A stretch of 53,524 nucleotides of DNA. Source: CAZADS01 sp964483985. Its GTDB lineage: Bacteria > Pseudomonadota > Alphaproteobacteria > Thalassobaculales > Thalassobaculaceae. Both the position numbers and the translations under genes were made by a program. Within the stretch, counting starts at the first letter, position 1, and every line of letters begins with the position of its first letter. Shown here piece by piece: positions 1-8,617 of the stretch. The stretch covers positions 1 to 53,524 of the forward strand of contig CAZADS010000097.1 of the NCBI GenBank assembly GCA_964483985.1. The letters run 5' to 3'. The notes beneath the pieces are model-generated. The model was given only the letters and a program-made list of their open reading frames with translations. It searched no databases and was not told the origin of the DNA.

Positions 1-255
1 AATTTAATTAGGGAGGCGCTAACAGCATTTTTTGAAGTAAGAGAGGTGACAGGCCTTAAAAAGAAACACTCTACTTCAGAATTATTGGATTGGATCAAAT
101 TGTTAGTTGTGGAAGACATTCCGCCGGAAGCATTAAAATTAAAGGATAAAAAAGATATTATTCCACCATTATATGGGGCTCTTTTGAAGAATGAGCAGGA
201 CGTCCATTTGTTTGAGCGACTTGCATTCTTGGCAAGGCGGGAGACTCGGGGTTAA
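1..255 (+). CDS. MoxR-family AAA ATPase, C-terminal end (partial)
   Basis: Frame 1 is open from the first base to a TAA at 253-255, so this is the last 84 residues of a longer gene that begins outside the window. Residues such as REALTAFFEVREV followed by GLKKKHSTSELLDWIKLL match the C-terminal lid region of MoxR/CoxD-type AAA+ ATPases. These act as chaperones together with a VWA-domain partner, for example in inserting metal or sulfur into molybdenum hydroxylases. The next gene encodes exactly such a CoxE-like VWA partner, which supports the call. The GTG at 46 is an internal valine and not a start. The Walker motifs lie upstream of the window and cannot be checked. Confidence 0.82.
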   Translation, partial: NLIREALTAFFEVREVTGLKKKHSTSELLDWIKLLVVEDIPPEALKLKDKKDIIPPLYGALLKNEQDVHLFERLAFLARRETRG

Positions 256-371
256 CAAACTCTTTCGTGGTCAGAAAAGTAGTTGCCACCGATTGAATGT
301 CGTGGCGATAGGGTGTTTAGAATAATAAATTTTCGCAATGTAGATGTTGTCTGAATTGGTCGGAAATATCT

Positions 372-385
372 TACATTGCAATGTA
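372..385. promoter_or_regulatory. 14-bp perfect palindrome upstream of the coxE-like gene
   Basis: TACATTGCAATGTA is a perfect inverted repeat ending 10 bases before the ATG of the VWA gene. A copy of its right half, GCAATGTA, occurs at 335-342, 43 bp upstream. The 140-bp gap between the ATPase and VWA genes otherwise holds nothing recognisable. The palindrome could bind a dimeric regulator or affect translation of the downstream gene. No known regulator consensus was matched. Confidence 0.35.
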
Positions 386-395
386 GGTGCAATAG

Positions 396-1574
396 ATGTT
401 TTCAACTTTCTTTTTATCCTTAAAACAAGCGCAAATACCAGTTTCGCTCAAAGAGTACCTTATTCTCTTGGAAGGTGTAAAACGGGGTGTGGCAGGGCAT
501 TCAATCGATGATTTCTATTATCTGTCACGGACCAGTTTAGTTAAAGACGAACGCCATATCGATCGATTCGATCAGGTTTTTGGCCATTGTTTTCAGGGAT
601 TGGAATTATTGGATGATTTTTTTGGAAAGGAAATTCCATCTGATTGGCTGAAGGCAATGGCGGAACTTCACTTAACCCCTGAGGAAAAGGAACAGGTTGA
701 AGCACTGGGTGGTTGGGATGAGTTAATGGAAACTCTTAAAAAACGATTGGAGGAGCAAAAAGGCCGTCACCAAGGAGGGAACAAGTGGATTGGGACAGCC
801 GGGAAATCTCCGTTTGGTGCATATGGTTTTAATCCTGAAGGAGTTCGTATAGGGCAACAAGAAGGACGTACCGGGCGTGCCGTAAAGGTTTGGGATAAGC
901 GAGAATATAAAAATCTTGATGATACGGTAGAAATTGGTGTCCGAAATATAAAAATAGCGTTACGAAAACTAAGAAAATTCGCGCGAGAAGGTGCACCGGA
1001 TGAACTCGACCTGACGAATACTATAAGATCCACAGCTCGGAACGGGGGCTTCTTAGATTTGAAAATGATCCCTGAAAGGCACAATGCTGTAAATGTACTG
1101 CTTTTCTTTGATGTTGGAGGGTCGATGGACCCATATATTAAACTGACAGAGGAACTTTTTTCAGCTGCGCGGAGCGAATTTAAACATCTTGAATATTTTT
1201 ATTTTCACAATTGTCCTTATGAATCAATGTGGAAGGATAATCGTAGACGCCATATTGAAAAAATCTCTACATGGGAGGTGTTACATACATATGGGGCGGG
1301 CTACAAATGCATTTTTGTTGGGGATGCTTCTATGAGTCCTTACGAAATCTCGGTGGCGGGCGGAAGCGTAGAGCATATGAATCCGGAGCCTGGTGCACTG
1401 TGGGTGCAACGAATCAAAGCCCATTTTGACCGATGTGTCTGGCTTAATCCTACACAAGAGAAATACTGGGGATATACTAGATCTGTGGAGATGGTAGAGG
1501 AACTTCTCGAGGGAAATATGTACCCGCTTACTGTTAGCGGTTTAGAAAGTGCAATTCAGGAACTTAAGTCTTGA
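396..1574 (+). CDS. CoxE-like VWA domain protein
   Basis: This 392-residue protein belongs to the CoxE/VWA family (COG3552-like, CO dehydrogenase maturation). The N-terminal helical part starts with the typical SLKQAQIPVSLKEYLILLEGV. A C-terminal von Willebrand A fold follows from about residue 230. Its metal-site motif is FFDVGGSM, with D239 and S243 as the DxGxS-type MIDAS residues. Members work with a MoxR ATPase as a metal-dependent assembly chaperone in the cytoplasm, and the C-terminus of such an ATPase lies 140 bp upstream. In cox operons the pair matures the molybdenum hydroxylase. An orphan molybdenum hydroxylase subunit lies about 7.5 kb downstream (9115-11406), but no direct link is shown. 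The stop overlaps the start of the next gene. Confidence 0.88.
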   Translation: MFSTFFLSLKQAQIPVSLKEYLILLEGVKRGVAGHSIDDFYYLSRTSLVKDERHIDRFDQVFGHCFQGLELLDDFFGKEIPSDWLKAMAELHLTPEEKEQVEALGGWDELMETLKKRLEEQKGRHQGGNKWIGTAGKSPFGAYGFNPEGVRIGQQEGRTGRAVKVWDKREYKNLDDTVEIGVRNIKIALRKLRKFAREGAPDELDLTNTIRSTARNGGFLDLKMIPERHNAVNVLLFFDVGGSMDPYIKLTEELFSAARSEFKHLEYFYFHNCPYESMWKDNRRRHIEKISTWEVLHTYGAGYKCIFVGDASMSPYEISVAGGSVEHMNPEPGALWVQRIKAHFDRCVWLNPTQEKYWGYTRSVEMVEELLEGNMYPLTVSGLESAIQELKS

Positions 1575-2419
1575 ACAATAAAAACCTAGATCCTAGAGAA
1601 CATCCGTATAAAAAGAATGTAGCTGCTTCATACCTAAAAAACGAAATAGTATCTGAGCGCTATGTGGATGGTGAAACTACTAAAGTTACCGCGAGTTTAT
1701 TACCAATGCATTGTGAACCAGATTTTCGTGCTACCCGAGCATCAGAACTCTTGTTTGGGGAGATTTTTACAATTTATGACCTGACTGAAAATTGGGCTTG
1801 GGGTCAGTCTCAGACCGATGGATATGTGGGCTTTGTTCCGGCTAAAAGTCTGTCTGAGGAGTTGGTTGCTGCAACTCATGAGGTTGGTGTTTTGCGTACT
1901 TATGCGTTTTCTTGCCCAAATTTGAAGTCTGAAATATTGACCACCTTACATATGACTTCCCGGGTTCTGGTAACTTGTGAACAAGGCGGGTACTATTTTA
2001 CAGATGTGGGTGGATGGGTACCCAAAAGTCATTTAAAGCGTATTGGGGATTATGAAAGAGATGTCGTAAAAATTGCAAGAAAATATCTGGGTGCCCCTTA
2101 TCTTTGGGGTGGTAGATCAAGTTTTGGTTTAGATTGTTCCGGATTAGTGCAGTTATCTCTGGCTGGTATCGGTCGGTCCGTTCCTCGAGACTCGGACCAG
2201 CAGGAACGTTCGGTTGGAAAAAAGCTTGATAACGGATTATTAGATGCTAGTCCGGGGGACTTGCTCTATATGCCTGGTCATGTGGCTATGATGTCAACCC
2301 TTGAAACTGTGATCCATTCTAATGCATTTCATATGTCCGTTATTGAAGAACCGCTCGGCAGTTTATTAGATAGACTTGATACACAGAAAATTAGAGTTTC
2401 AACTGTCCGTAGACCGTGA
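1571..2419 (+). CDS. C40 (NlpC/P60) cell-wall peptidase with SH3-like repeats
   Basis: The protein is 282 residues. The first 150 or so residues hold two bacterial SH3-like modules (for example WAWGQSQTDGYVGFVP, then GGYYFTDVGGWVP). An NlpC/P60 domain follows with WGGRSSFGLDCSGLVQ. C189 is the catalytic cysteine, H237 in PGHVAM is the base, and a third polar position lies near H249. Such enzymes cleave gamma-D-Glu-diamino acid bonds in peptidoglycan. No signal peptide is visible, so it may act on recycled muropeptides in the cytoplasm, as related dipeptidyl-peptidase VI enzymes do. The start is a TTG overlapping the TGA of the coxE-like gene (TTGA). The first ATG is at residue 46 and would remove most of the first SH3 module, so the TTG is preferred. 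Translational coupling to the coxE-like gene is likely. Confidence 0.87.
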   Translation: MNNKNLDPREHPYKKNVAASYLKNEIVSERYVDGETTKVTASLLPMHCEPDFRATRASELLFGEIFTIYDLTENWAWGQSQTDGYVGFVPAKSLSEELVAATHEVGVLRTYAFSCPNLKSEILTTLHMTSRVLVTCEQGGYYFTDVGGWVPKSHLKRIGDYERDVVKIARKYLGAPYLWGGRSSFGLDCSGLVQLSLAGIGRSVPRDSDQQERSVGKKLDNGLLDASPGDLLYMPGHVAMMSTLETVIHSNAFHMSVIEEPLGSLLDRLDTQKIRVSTVRRP

Positions 2420-2479
2420 TTTTTATCTAATCCGTTTGTTAGAAAAAAATGAAAAATATCAAAATAATTAACTATTCAA

Positions 2480-3070
2480 TTAGGCCTGAATAAATGTTTC
2501 AGTGCCGTCAGTTTCTAATCGATAAAAACCGTCTTGAGGTTCATTCAAGGTTAGGAATACCTCTGGTTCTAACTTACCCCAAAGACCTCGAAATATTCTA
2601 TTCAGTGACCCGTGCGCAACGATAACCAAAATTTTGCTAGATGAAAGATTATCTATTAAGGGCTGAATTCGTGCTCCCGCTGCAACATAACTTTCTCCCT
2701 CTGGGGGAGAAAATAGCCATTGAGACTGACGACGTTGCTGCCAAAGAGTTTCATAACTTTCTAATATTTCTTCCATGTTCAGCCCGTCCCAAACACCGAA
2801 AGTTACCTCTTTTAAACGATCTTCAATGGTAATTCCTTCAGTGCCAAAATTTAAAATATCGGCTACAATTACCGCTGTTTGGTGCGCGCGTCTTAGTGGA
2901 CTACTGAGAAAAACCTCCGGTTTTCTTCCAAAAAGTTGATCTTTAAGTGCAATACCCATTGCTTCAGCTTGGATGATTCCTTTTTGAGTCAGAGGAGTGT
3001 CCTTTTGCCCCTGTAGACGTTTATCACGATTCCACACTGTCTCTCCGTGCCGTAATAGATAAATTGTCAT
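2480..3070 (-). CDS. Histidine phosphatase family protein (copy 1)
   Basis: This 196-residue protein of the phosphoglycerate mutase-like histidine phosphatase superfamily has the N-terminal LLRHGETVWN motif, where R7-H8-G9 holds the phosphoryl-accepting histidine. The second catalytic histidine is in VIVAHGSLNRIF. It also has SSPLRRAHQTA and the acidic EVTFGVWDG segment. The substrate is unknown; relatives act on small phosphorylated metabolites. Its start overlaps the stop of the upstream paralogue by 4 bp (ATGA), so the two are probably translationally coupled. It converges on the peptidase gene, with about 60 bp between the stops. Confidence 0.9.
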   Translation of the reverse strand: MTIYLLRHGETVWNRDKRLQGQKDTPLTQKGIIQAEAMGIALKDQLFGRKPEVFLSSPLRRAHQTAVIVADILNFGTEGITIEDRLKEVTFGVWDGLNMEEILESYETLWQQRRQSQWLFSPPEGESYVAAGARIQPLIDNLSSSKILVIVAHGSLNRIFRGLWGKLEPEVFLTLNEPQDGFYRLETDGTETFIQA

Positions 3071-3681
3071 TTTTTGGTTTTAACCTTTACAGGAATAATT
3101 TCAATACCGTTATCGATAAGTTTATGGAATGCCTCCTGAGGTCGGTCTAGCGCAAAGGTTTCTGAAGGTGTTAGATTCAAGTGTAAGCCGCGTAAAATTT
3201 TAATTACAACGCCATGAGAAACAACTATATGAATGCCACCCATATGGACCCACTCTTCCAGAATTGGTTTTACTCGATCTTGAACCAATTGACTGCTTTC
3301 GCCATTAGGATGACAAAAGTTCCAAGGATCGTTCTCTCGGATTTTAACTTCTTCCGGAAAGTCGTTGGCTAGAGCTTTCCAGCTTGAATATCCATCTCGG
3401 TCCCCCAGTGTAATTTCTACCAGACGTTTATCGAATCGAATATTGTGGTAATCACAACCAATGATATCGGAAATTATTGCCGCACTCTGTTGAGCACGTC
3501 CTAAAGGGCTGGCCCAAAACCTATATGTTGTATCTTTTGTTAGACCCTTGAGTGCTCGTCCAATAGATTCAATTTGTCTGGTCCCTCGTAATGTGAGAGG
3601 CGAGTCACGTTGGCCCTGTAATCGTCCAATTCGATTCCAAGTAGTTTCTCCATGGCGAATAAGATAAATGGCAGTATTCAT
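3067..3681 (-). CDS. Histidine phosphatase family protein (copy 2)
   Basis: This 204-residue paralogue of the next gene has YLIRHGETTWNRIGRLQGQ at the N-terminus (R9-H10-G11), ASPLGRAQQSA, EITLGDRDGYSSWKA and a second histidine in VVSHGVVIKIL. The two proteins share layout and several motifs, for example RLQGQ, DSPLT/DTPLT and the C-terminal LNLTPSETFALDRPQEAF versus VFLTLNEPQDGF. Local tandem duplication followed by divergence is the simplest explanation. They could act as separate enzymes on related substrates or as a heterodimer. The gene begins the two-gene minus-strand unit; the 119 bp before it are divergent to the aminotransferase gene. Confidence 0.9.
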   Translation of the reverse strand: MNTAIYLIRHGETTWNRIGRLQGQRDSPLTLRGTRQIESIGRALKGLTKDTTYRFWASPLGRAQQSAAIISDIIGCDYHNIRFDKRLVEITLGDRDGYSSWKALANDFPEEVKIRENDPWNFCHPNGESSQLVQDRVKPILEEWVHMGGIHIVVSHGVVIKILRGLHLNLTPSETFALDRPQEAFHKLIDNGIEIIPVKVKTKK

Positions 3682-3818
3682 TTCTTCTCTCTGTCAAAAT
3701 TACCAACTTAATTCACATTACAGTTTTTTTTCTTTTAATCCATTAACGTCCTATCTTGCTTGGTTTGATTAAAAACCTATTTTGATAAGGTAAGGCTTGT
3801 TTGAATTTGGAGTATCCG

Positions 3819-4994
3819 ATGCCCGAGACCAATAATCTAAATACACTTCGCCAGAGTGTAACTAATTTAGCGGAGACACATATAGTGGAGGTGGCCAACT
3901 ATGGTTGGGGCCGTCAGGGTCTTATTCCCTTGTGGTTTGGAGAGGGTGATATCCCCACGCCTCAATTTATTTCTAATGCAGCTCACAACGCTATGTTGCA
4001 AGGCGAAACGTTTTACACCGACCAAAATGGTGTTCAAGACCTTCGGAGAGAGCTTTGTGCTTATCATGAGCGTATGTTTGGAGTTAAATTGAGTGCAAAC
4101 CGGATCACTCTGACAAACTCTGGTATGATGGCCATTTTCATAGCGATGCAGATGCTTCTTGAGATTGGAGATGAGGTCGTGGTTATCGGCCCTGTTTGGC
4201 CTAACATTTATTCCGCTATAAATATAAATGAAGGTGTCGCAAAACATGCTTCTATTCGTTTCAAGCAAAATGAGTGGCAACTTGATTTAAATGAGGTCTT
4301 TGATGCAGTTACCGATAAAACAAAAGCCATCTTTGTTAATTCTCCAGGAAATCCAACCGGTTGGATAATACCGGAAAGGGATCAATTAAGATTGTTGGAA
4401 TTTGCGCGAGCGCGCAACATTTGGATTATATCAGATGAAGTTTATCACACTTTAGTATTTGATAGGCCTGTCGCGGCTTCATTTCTTCAAATATCGCTTC
4501 CGGAGGATAAATTAATTGTAGTCAATAGCTTTTCTAAATCCTGGTTGATGACAGGATGGAGGATGGGATGGATGGTGCACCCAAAAGACATAGCACCAAC
4601 ATTGGCAAAACTTATTCAGATTTCTACATCTGGTGTGCCCCCATTTATTCAAAAGGCCGGTATTGCTGCGCTACAAGACGGTGATGACGTCATATCAGAG
4701 CTTCGAAATAGGTGCCAAATTGGGCGGGATATTGTTTTTGATCGTCTTGAAAGGTGGCCTCGTGTGAAGGCAATGCGTCCAAATGGAGCATTTTATGCGT
4801 TTTTTGCGGTGGATGGTGTGAGTGATTCTCTCAAGTTTTGTAAGCATTTGATTGACCGATGTAACGTCGGCTTAGCGCCTGGTAGTGCTTTTGGGCCCGG
4901 GGGGGAGGGATACTTACGTCTTTGTTATGCTTCAACACCGTCGAAACTTACCCAAGCTATGGACGCGTTGGAATTAGAAATTAACAGGATATAA
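3819..4994 (+). CDS. Class I/II pyridoxal-phosphate aminotransferase
   Basis: The predicted product is 391 residues, fold type I. Recognisable blocks are LTNSGMMAIFIAMQMLL, FVNSPGNPTGWIIP, IISDEVYHTLVF and VNSFSKSWLMTGWRMGW, in which the lysine of SFSKSW is the PLP Schiff-base residue. APGSAFGPGGEGYLRLCYA carries the C-terminal arginine that binds the substrate carboxylate. The amino acid substrate cannot be set from sequence. An upstream TTG at 3801 is in frame, but the ATG at 3819 has GGAG at 3809-3812 with six bases of spacing and is preferred. Downstream are two T-rich runs (about 5010-5030) without a clear hairpin. Confidence 0.9.
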   Translation: MPETNNLNTLRQSVTNLAETHIVEVANYGWGRQGLIPLWFGEGDIPTPQFISNAAHNAMLQGETFYTDQNGVQDLRRELCAYHERMFGVKLSANRITLTNSGMMAIFIAMQMLLEIGDEVVVIGPVWPNIYSAININEGVAKHASIRFKQNEWQLDLNEVFDAVTDKTKAIFVNSPGNPTGWIIPERDQLRLLEFARARNIWIISDEVYHTLVFDRPVAASFLQISLPEDKLIVVNSFSKSWLMTGWRMGWMVHPKDIAPTLAKLIQISTSGVPPFIQKAGIAALQDGDDVISELRNRCQIGRDIVFDRLERWPRVKAMRPNGAFYAFFAVDGVSDSLKFCKHLIDRCNVGLAPGSAFGPGGEGYLRLCYASTPSKLTQAMDALELEINRI

Positions 4995-5080
4995 TTTAAT
5001 TTTATTGCTTCTTTTTTTATTTCTTTTTTTTGACGTAGAGACCTTGTAAATTAAGGCACGTATTTTAGGAGGGGAAAATT

Positions 5081-5374
5081 ATGGCTCTTATTCCGACGCA
5101 GTCTAATGTCCCTGAGCAGTCGAGAGCGGATCTAATTAAGCGCATAACGCGTTCGCCAAATGAAAAAATGCAGAAGACAAGTCCGGCGAGGTTTTCCTCA
5201 TCTGGCGCAGCGGAAATTCAACGATCAGCGGTCTCACAAACTGGGTTTCGCTTGCGTACAGCGGTGTCTGACGCAGATATCGAATCGCAAATTTTACGCC
5301 TACAAACTTTAATCGCAAATGATAACATTGAATTTAATGCTCTACCAGGATCCTACTTTAATGTGTTAATTTAG
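5081..5374 (+). CDS. Small conserved-looking protein of unknown function
   Basis: This 97-residue protein is not recognised. A strong ribosome-binding site (AGGAGG) lies about nine bases before the ATG, which argues that it is translated. The first 60 residues are basic and Ser/Gln-rich and probably disordered. The C-terminal third, SDADIESQILRLQTLIAND, looks like a short amphipathic helix and is followed by LPGSYFNVLI. There is no signal peptide, membrane segment or cysteine. It stands alone between an aminotransferase gene and a decayed transporter, so context gives no function. Confidence 0.6.
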   Translation: MALIPTQSNVPEQSRADLIKRITRSPNEKMQKTSPARFSSSGAAEIQRSAVSQTGFRLRTAVSDADIESQILRLQTLIANDNIEFNALPGSYFNVLI

Positions 5375-5470
5375 GAGAAAAATTCTTGATTTATTGATAT
5401 AGTAAGAAAATAATAAATAAAAACATGGGAACTCGGTTTTTAACAGAGTGTCGTTAATAAAACAAAAAAG

Positions 5471-6325
5471 CTAGGTTCCCCCTGTGGGGTATTTCTTGCT
5501 GGGTAGTGGATTGGAATCCCGTGTTCTCATAATTCTCGGCATTATAATTGTCAGGCATCCAAATCCTTCTCTAAAGTCAAAAGGTGCTGCAATTAATATG
5601 CGGGCCGAAATAGAGGCCACTGCACATTCTGACAACATCAGCAATGCTATCTGTCGGGAAGGTAGGAAACGGGTTCCATAAAATAATAGGAGTGTTGCAG
5701 GAATGAGCCACAAGAATACGATAGAGCATACCGTAACTAAGGACTCGTAAAATATCGAAGTCGATAAAACCTTATCGAAACTCATCATAATAGCTAAAAC
5801 GCTGAAAGCACTAGCGGTTTCGAAAGCGAAAAAGCTTTGGCCGAAAATATTGGAATTTATTATTGCATTTGCTAGCGTTAAGGTTAGGAAAAAAGAATTC
5901 CAGAAATTAAACCAAACCATTCTGCAGAGTTTTGGGGTTGGAATAAGATGCTCGCTAACAAGTAGAAACCATGTTGGGGATAAATTTACGCAAACAGCAA
6001 TTACACGGCGCAAACGAATTGGTTTTCGCAACACTATCCATTCTAGTAAGTTTGCTCAGGTAGCGGAGAGATAAAATAAAAGCGTAATCCGAACGATTTC
6101 AACCTGAAGAAGTGTTAAATTCCAGGTAACTAGCGTAAGACCTAGAGTGATACCCGATATCACTGTCATAGGTAGGACGGCACCCATTCCGTAAAGAAAG
6201 GCGTTTATAACTAGAGGTGCAAGTCCTAAACCTTTAACCCATCGCAAGGGAATCCACCATAACCCCCAAAAAAGCGTGGAAGGAAGAATAGAAAGAGTAG
6301 GTAAATTTAAGTTTCTCGTATACAC
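5471..6325 (-). pseudogene. EamA/DMT-family transporter, broken by an in-frame stop
   Basis: Two pieces in the same minus-strand frame together read as one EamA (drug/metabolite transporter) protein. The 5' piece (6325 down to 6056) has FWGLWWIPLRWVKGLGL and VRITLLFYLSAT. It ends in TGA at 6056-6058 and continues after it as ANLLEWIVLRKPIRLRR. Family members read SPxWATLL here, so the TGA replaces an expected Trp codon (TGG to TGA). The 3' piece (about 6055 to 5471) holds FGQSFFAFETASAFSVLA, FYGTRFLPSRQIALLM and FREGFGCLTIIM, as in the second EamA repeat. The part between GAVLP and GITLGL looks roughly 20 residues short, suggesting a second lesion by deletion. Open frames on the + strand across this region are antisense shadows. 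Confidence 0.78.
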
Positions 6326-6577
6326 AGTTTTTAAGCAGTGCTGGTTTGTTTAACTGACGATTAGCTCGAAAATGCTATAAAGTCTCTAGAGAGATCGAAA
6401 AGTTTTTTATATGATATTTGTAATTGGAAATATAATGGCTTCATCTATAACAAGTAAAAGACGTGTTATAAATTCGGAGGTTTAATTTTTTAATCGAGAG
6501 CGGGTAAATTTTAGCTAATCCAATCGATATTATCTTTTAAGTGCACCAACATTTGATTTCTTCCAAAGAGAGTAAAA

Positions 6578-8575
6578 ATGTTCAAGAAAATCCTCATAGC
6601 GAACCGAGGGGAGATAGCCTGTCGGATAATAAAAACGGCAAAAAAAATGGGTATTGGGACCGTCGCTATTTATTCAGATGCTGACGAAAATGCATTGCAC
6701 GTTCAGCAAGCAGACGAAGCAGTCCATATTGGTGGGTCGGCATCTTCAGATAGTTATCTAAAAATAGAGCGTATTCTTAAAAGTGTTCGTCAAGTAGGAG
6801 CGGATGCAGTCCATCCTGGTTATGGGTTTTTATCTGAAAACCCTGCCTTTGCGGAGGCACTTGAAAAAGAGGGTGTCACTTTTATTGGACCGAAAATTGA
6901 AGCTATAGCTTCAATGGGTGATAAGATTGAATCAAAAAAAATAGCCGCATCTGCTGGTGTAAATACCGTGCCTGGCCACGTTGGCATAATTGCTGATGAT
7001 ATGGAAGCCATCCAAGTAGCAAATGAAATTGGGTTTCCCGTAATGATAAAAGCATCAGCAGGTGGTGGTGGGAAAGGAATGCGGGTCGCATATAATGACG
7101 AGGAAGTGCGGGATGGATTTCGATCGGCAGTCAACGAAGCTGTTTCCAGCTTTGGAGATGACCGAGTTTTTATTGAGAAATATATAGAACAGCCTCGGCA
7201 CATAGAAATTCAGATAATAGCAGATTCGGCTGGGAATACAGTATTTTTAGGAGAGCGCGAATGTTCCATCCAGCGGCGTCATCAAAAAGTGATAGAAGAA
7301 GCACCCAGTCCGGTTCTTGATGAAATAACTAGACGTAAAATGGGCGAGCAAGCGGTCTCTCTTGCTAGGGCAGTAAATTACGTTTCTGCCGGTACTGTTG
7401 AGTTTATCGTAGATAAGGACCGTAATTTTTATTTTTTGGAAATGAATACTCGTCTCCAAGTCGAACACCCAGTCACAGAGTGTATTACTGGTATCGATTT
7501 AGTAGAGTTAATGATAAGGATTTCTGCCGGTGATTTACTTCCCGTAAACCAGGAAGACGTTCGTTTAAAAGGGTGGGCCATAGAAGCACGTGTATATGCA
7601 GAAGATCCATATCGCGGTTTTTTGCCATCCACGGGTCGATTAATTCGCTACCAACCTCCTCCCGAAAGTGCTGGCATCCGCATAGATACGGGCGTTAAAG
7701 AGGGTTCTGAAATCTCTATGTATTACGATCCTATGATAGCCAAGGTAGTTGCATTTGGTCATGATCGTGATCAAGCCATCAAAATTATGATCGACGCACT
7801 TAATTATTTTCGTATTAGGGGCGTTAGCAACAATTTAGATTTTCTTGCGGCCGTTATGATGCATAAAAAATTCCAAAAGGGAAAAATAAGCACAGCTTTT
7901 ATTGCAGAAGAATTTCCTTCAGGATTCAAGGGTGCTTGTCTGGGGGATGAAATCATTCTCTTACTAAAAGCACTTGTAGCCGCATACGAGACAGTGAGCG
8001 TGGAGCGTAATTCTCAAATAAGTGGTCAAGTTGCATTGGCGCGCAGATACAATTCACAAACAAATGACTCGGCCTTTGTAGTTTTGGAAAATGACGTAAT
8101 CACAGAAGCAAGCGTTTTTGTCGTGAATGGCGGATATGACGTAACGGTCGATGGAAGACTAATCAAAATAAGAGGTCGTTGCGATTCGATTGATTTACTC
8201 TTTAAAGGTACCATAGACGATATATATAGGGTGGTACAAGTTGAACGAGAAGGGTTGGATTATAAGGTAAACTATAGTGGTGCCGAACGGGTTTTTAAAA
8301 TATTTGAAAAGCGGTTTTCTGAGTTTTTTCGTCTTATGCCACTCAAACAGGCTCCTGATCTCGGAAATTTTTTACTTTCACCTATGCCGGGCCTTCTAGT
8401 CTCTTTTGCCGTCAAAGAAGGCGATCAAGTCAAAGCAGGTCAGGAACTAGCAATTGTAGAAGCAATGAAAATGGAGAATATTATGCGGGCTGAAAAAGAT
8501 GGCGTTGTGTCTAAACTTCATGCGTCAGCGGGCGACAATCTCGCCGTAGATCAGCCTATTATTGAATTCAAATAA
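6578..8575 (+). CDS. pccA: Acetyl/propionyl-CoA carboxylase, biotin-containing alpha subunit
   Basis: This 665-residue fused subunit starts with a biotin carboxylase module (residues 1 to about 450): ILIANRGEIACRII, the glycine-rich ATP loop KASAGGGGKGMRV, GERECSIQRRHQK and FLEMNTRLQVEHPVTE. A BT-like linker follows, then a C-terminal biotinyl domain with EAMKMEN, in which K631 carries biotin. It carboxylates biotin with ATP and bicarbonate for transfer to acetyl-, propionyl- or similar acyl-CoA by a carboxyltransferase (PccB-type) subunit. No such subunit is encoded in the window, so the partner must be elsewhere and the acyl-CoA substrate is undecided. A purine-rich GAGAGTAAAA precedes the ATG. 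The 252 bp upstream contain nothing clear beyond AT-rich promoter-like sequence. Confidence 0.93.
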   Translation: MFKKILIANRGEIACRIIKTAKKMGIGTVAIYSDADENALHVQQADEAVHIGGSASSDSYLKIERILKSVRQVGADAVHPGYGFLSENPAFAEALEKEGVTFIGPKIEAIASMGDKIESKKIAASAGVNTVPGHVGIIADDMEAIQVANEIGFPVMIKASAGGGGKGMRVAYNDEEVRDGFRSAVNEAVSSFGDDRVFIEKYIEQPRHIEIQIIADSAGNTVFLGERECSIQRRHQKVIEEAPSPVLDEITRRKMGEQAVSLARAVNYVSAGTVEFIVDKDRNFYFLEMNTRLQVEHPVTECITGIDLVELMIRISAGDLLPVNQEDVRLKGWAIEARVYAEDPYRGFLPSTGRLIRYQPPPESAGIRIDTGVKEGSEISMYYDPMIAKVVAFGHDRDQAIKIMIDALNYFRIRGVSNNLDFLAAVMMHKKFQKGKISTAFIAEEFPSGFKGACLGDEIILLLKALVAAYETVSVERNSQISGQVALARRYNSQTNDSAFVVLENDVITEASVFVVNGGYDVTVDGRLIKIRGRCDSIDLLFKGTIDDIYRVVQVEREGLDYKVNYSGAERVFKIFEKRFSEFFRLMPLKQAPDLGNFLLSPMPGLLVSFAVKEGDQVKAGQELAIVEAMKMENIMRAEKDGVVSKLHASAGDNLAVDQPIIEFK

Positions 8576-8597
8576 AATATTTCGGCTAAATTTCCTA

Positions 8598-8617
8598 TTA
8601 CATGCGGCCTTATGTAA
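8598..8617. repeat. Short inverted repeat after pccA
   Basis: TTACAT and ATGTAA form a perfect 6-bp stem around an 8-base loop, 22 bp after the pccA stop. The stem is followed by an A-run on the + strand rather than a T-run, so it is not a convincing intrinsic terminator. The rest of the 219-bp gap to rpmF shows no other structure that I can name. Confidence 0.2.

Noticed and set aside
2420..2479. Bidirectional terminator between the peptidase and phosphatase genes.
   Set aside because: TCTAA/TTAGA forms only a 5-bp AT-rich stem, with A-runs rather than T-runs downstream on the + strand and no T-run after it on the minus strand.
6056..6058. TGA read as Trp or Sec in the transporter.
   Set aside because: Several intact genes in the window end in TGA, and no SECIS-like context or selenoprotein family is involved. 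A nonsense mutation is simpler.
5484..6074. Open frames on the + strand across the decayed transporter.
   Set aside because: They are short, lack ribosome-binding sites and run antisense to clear EamA motifs.
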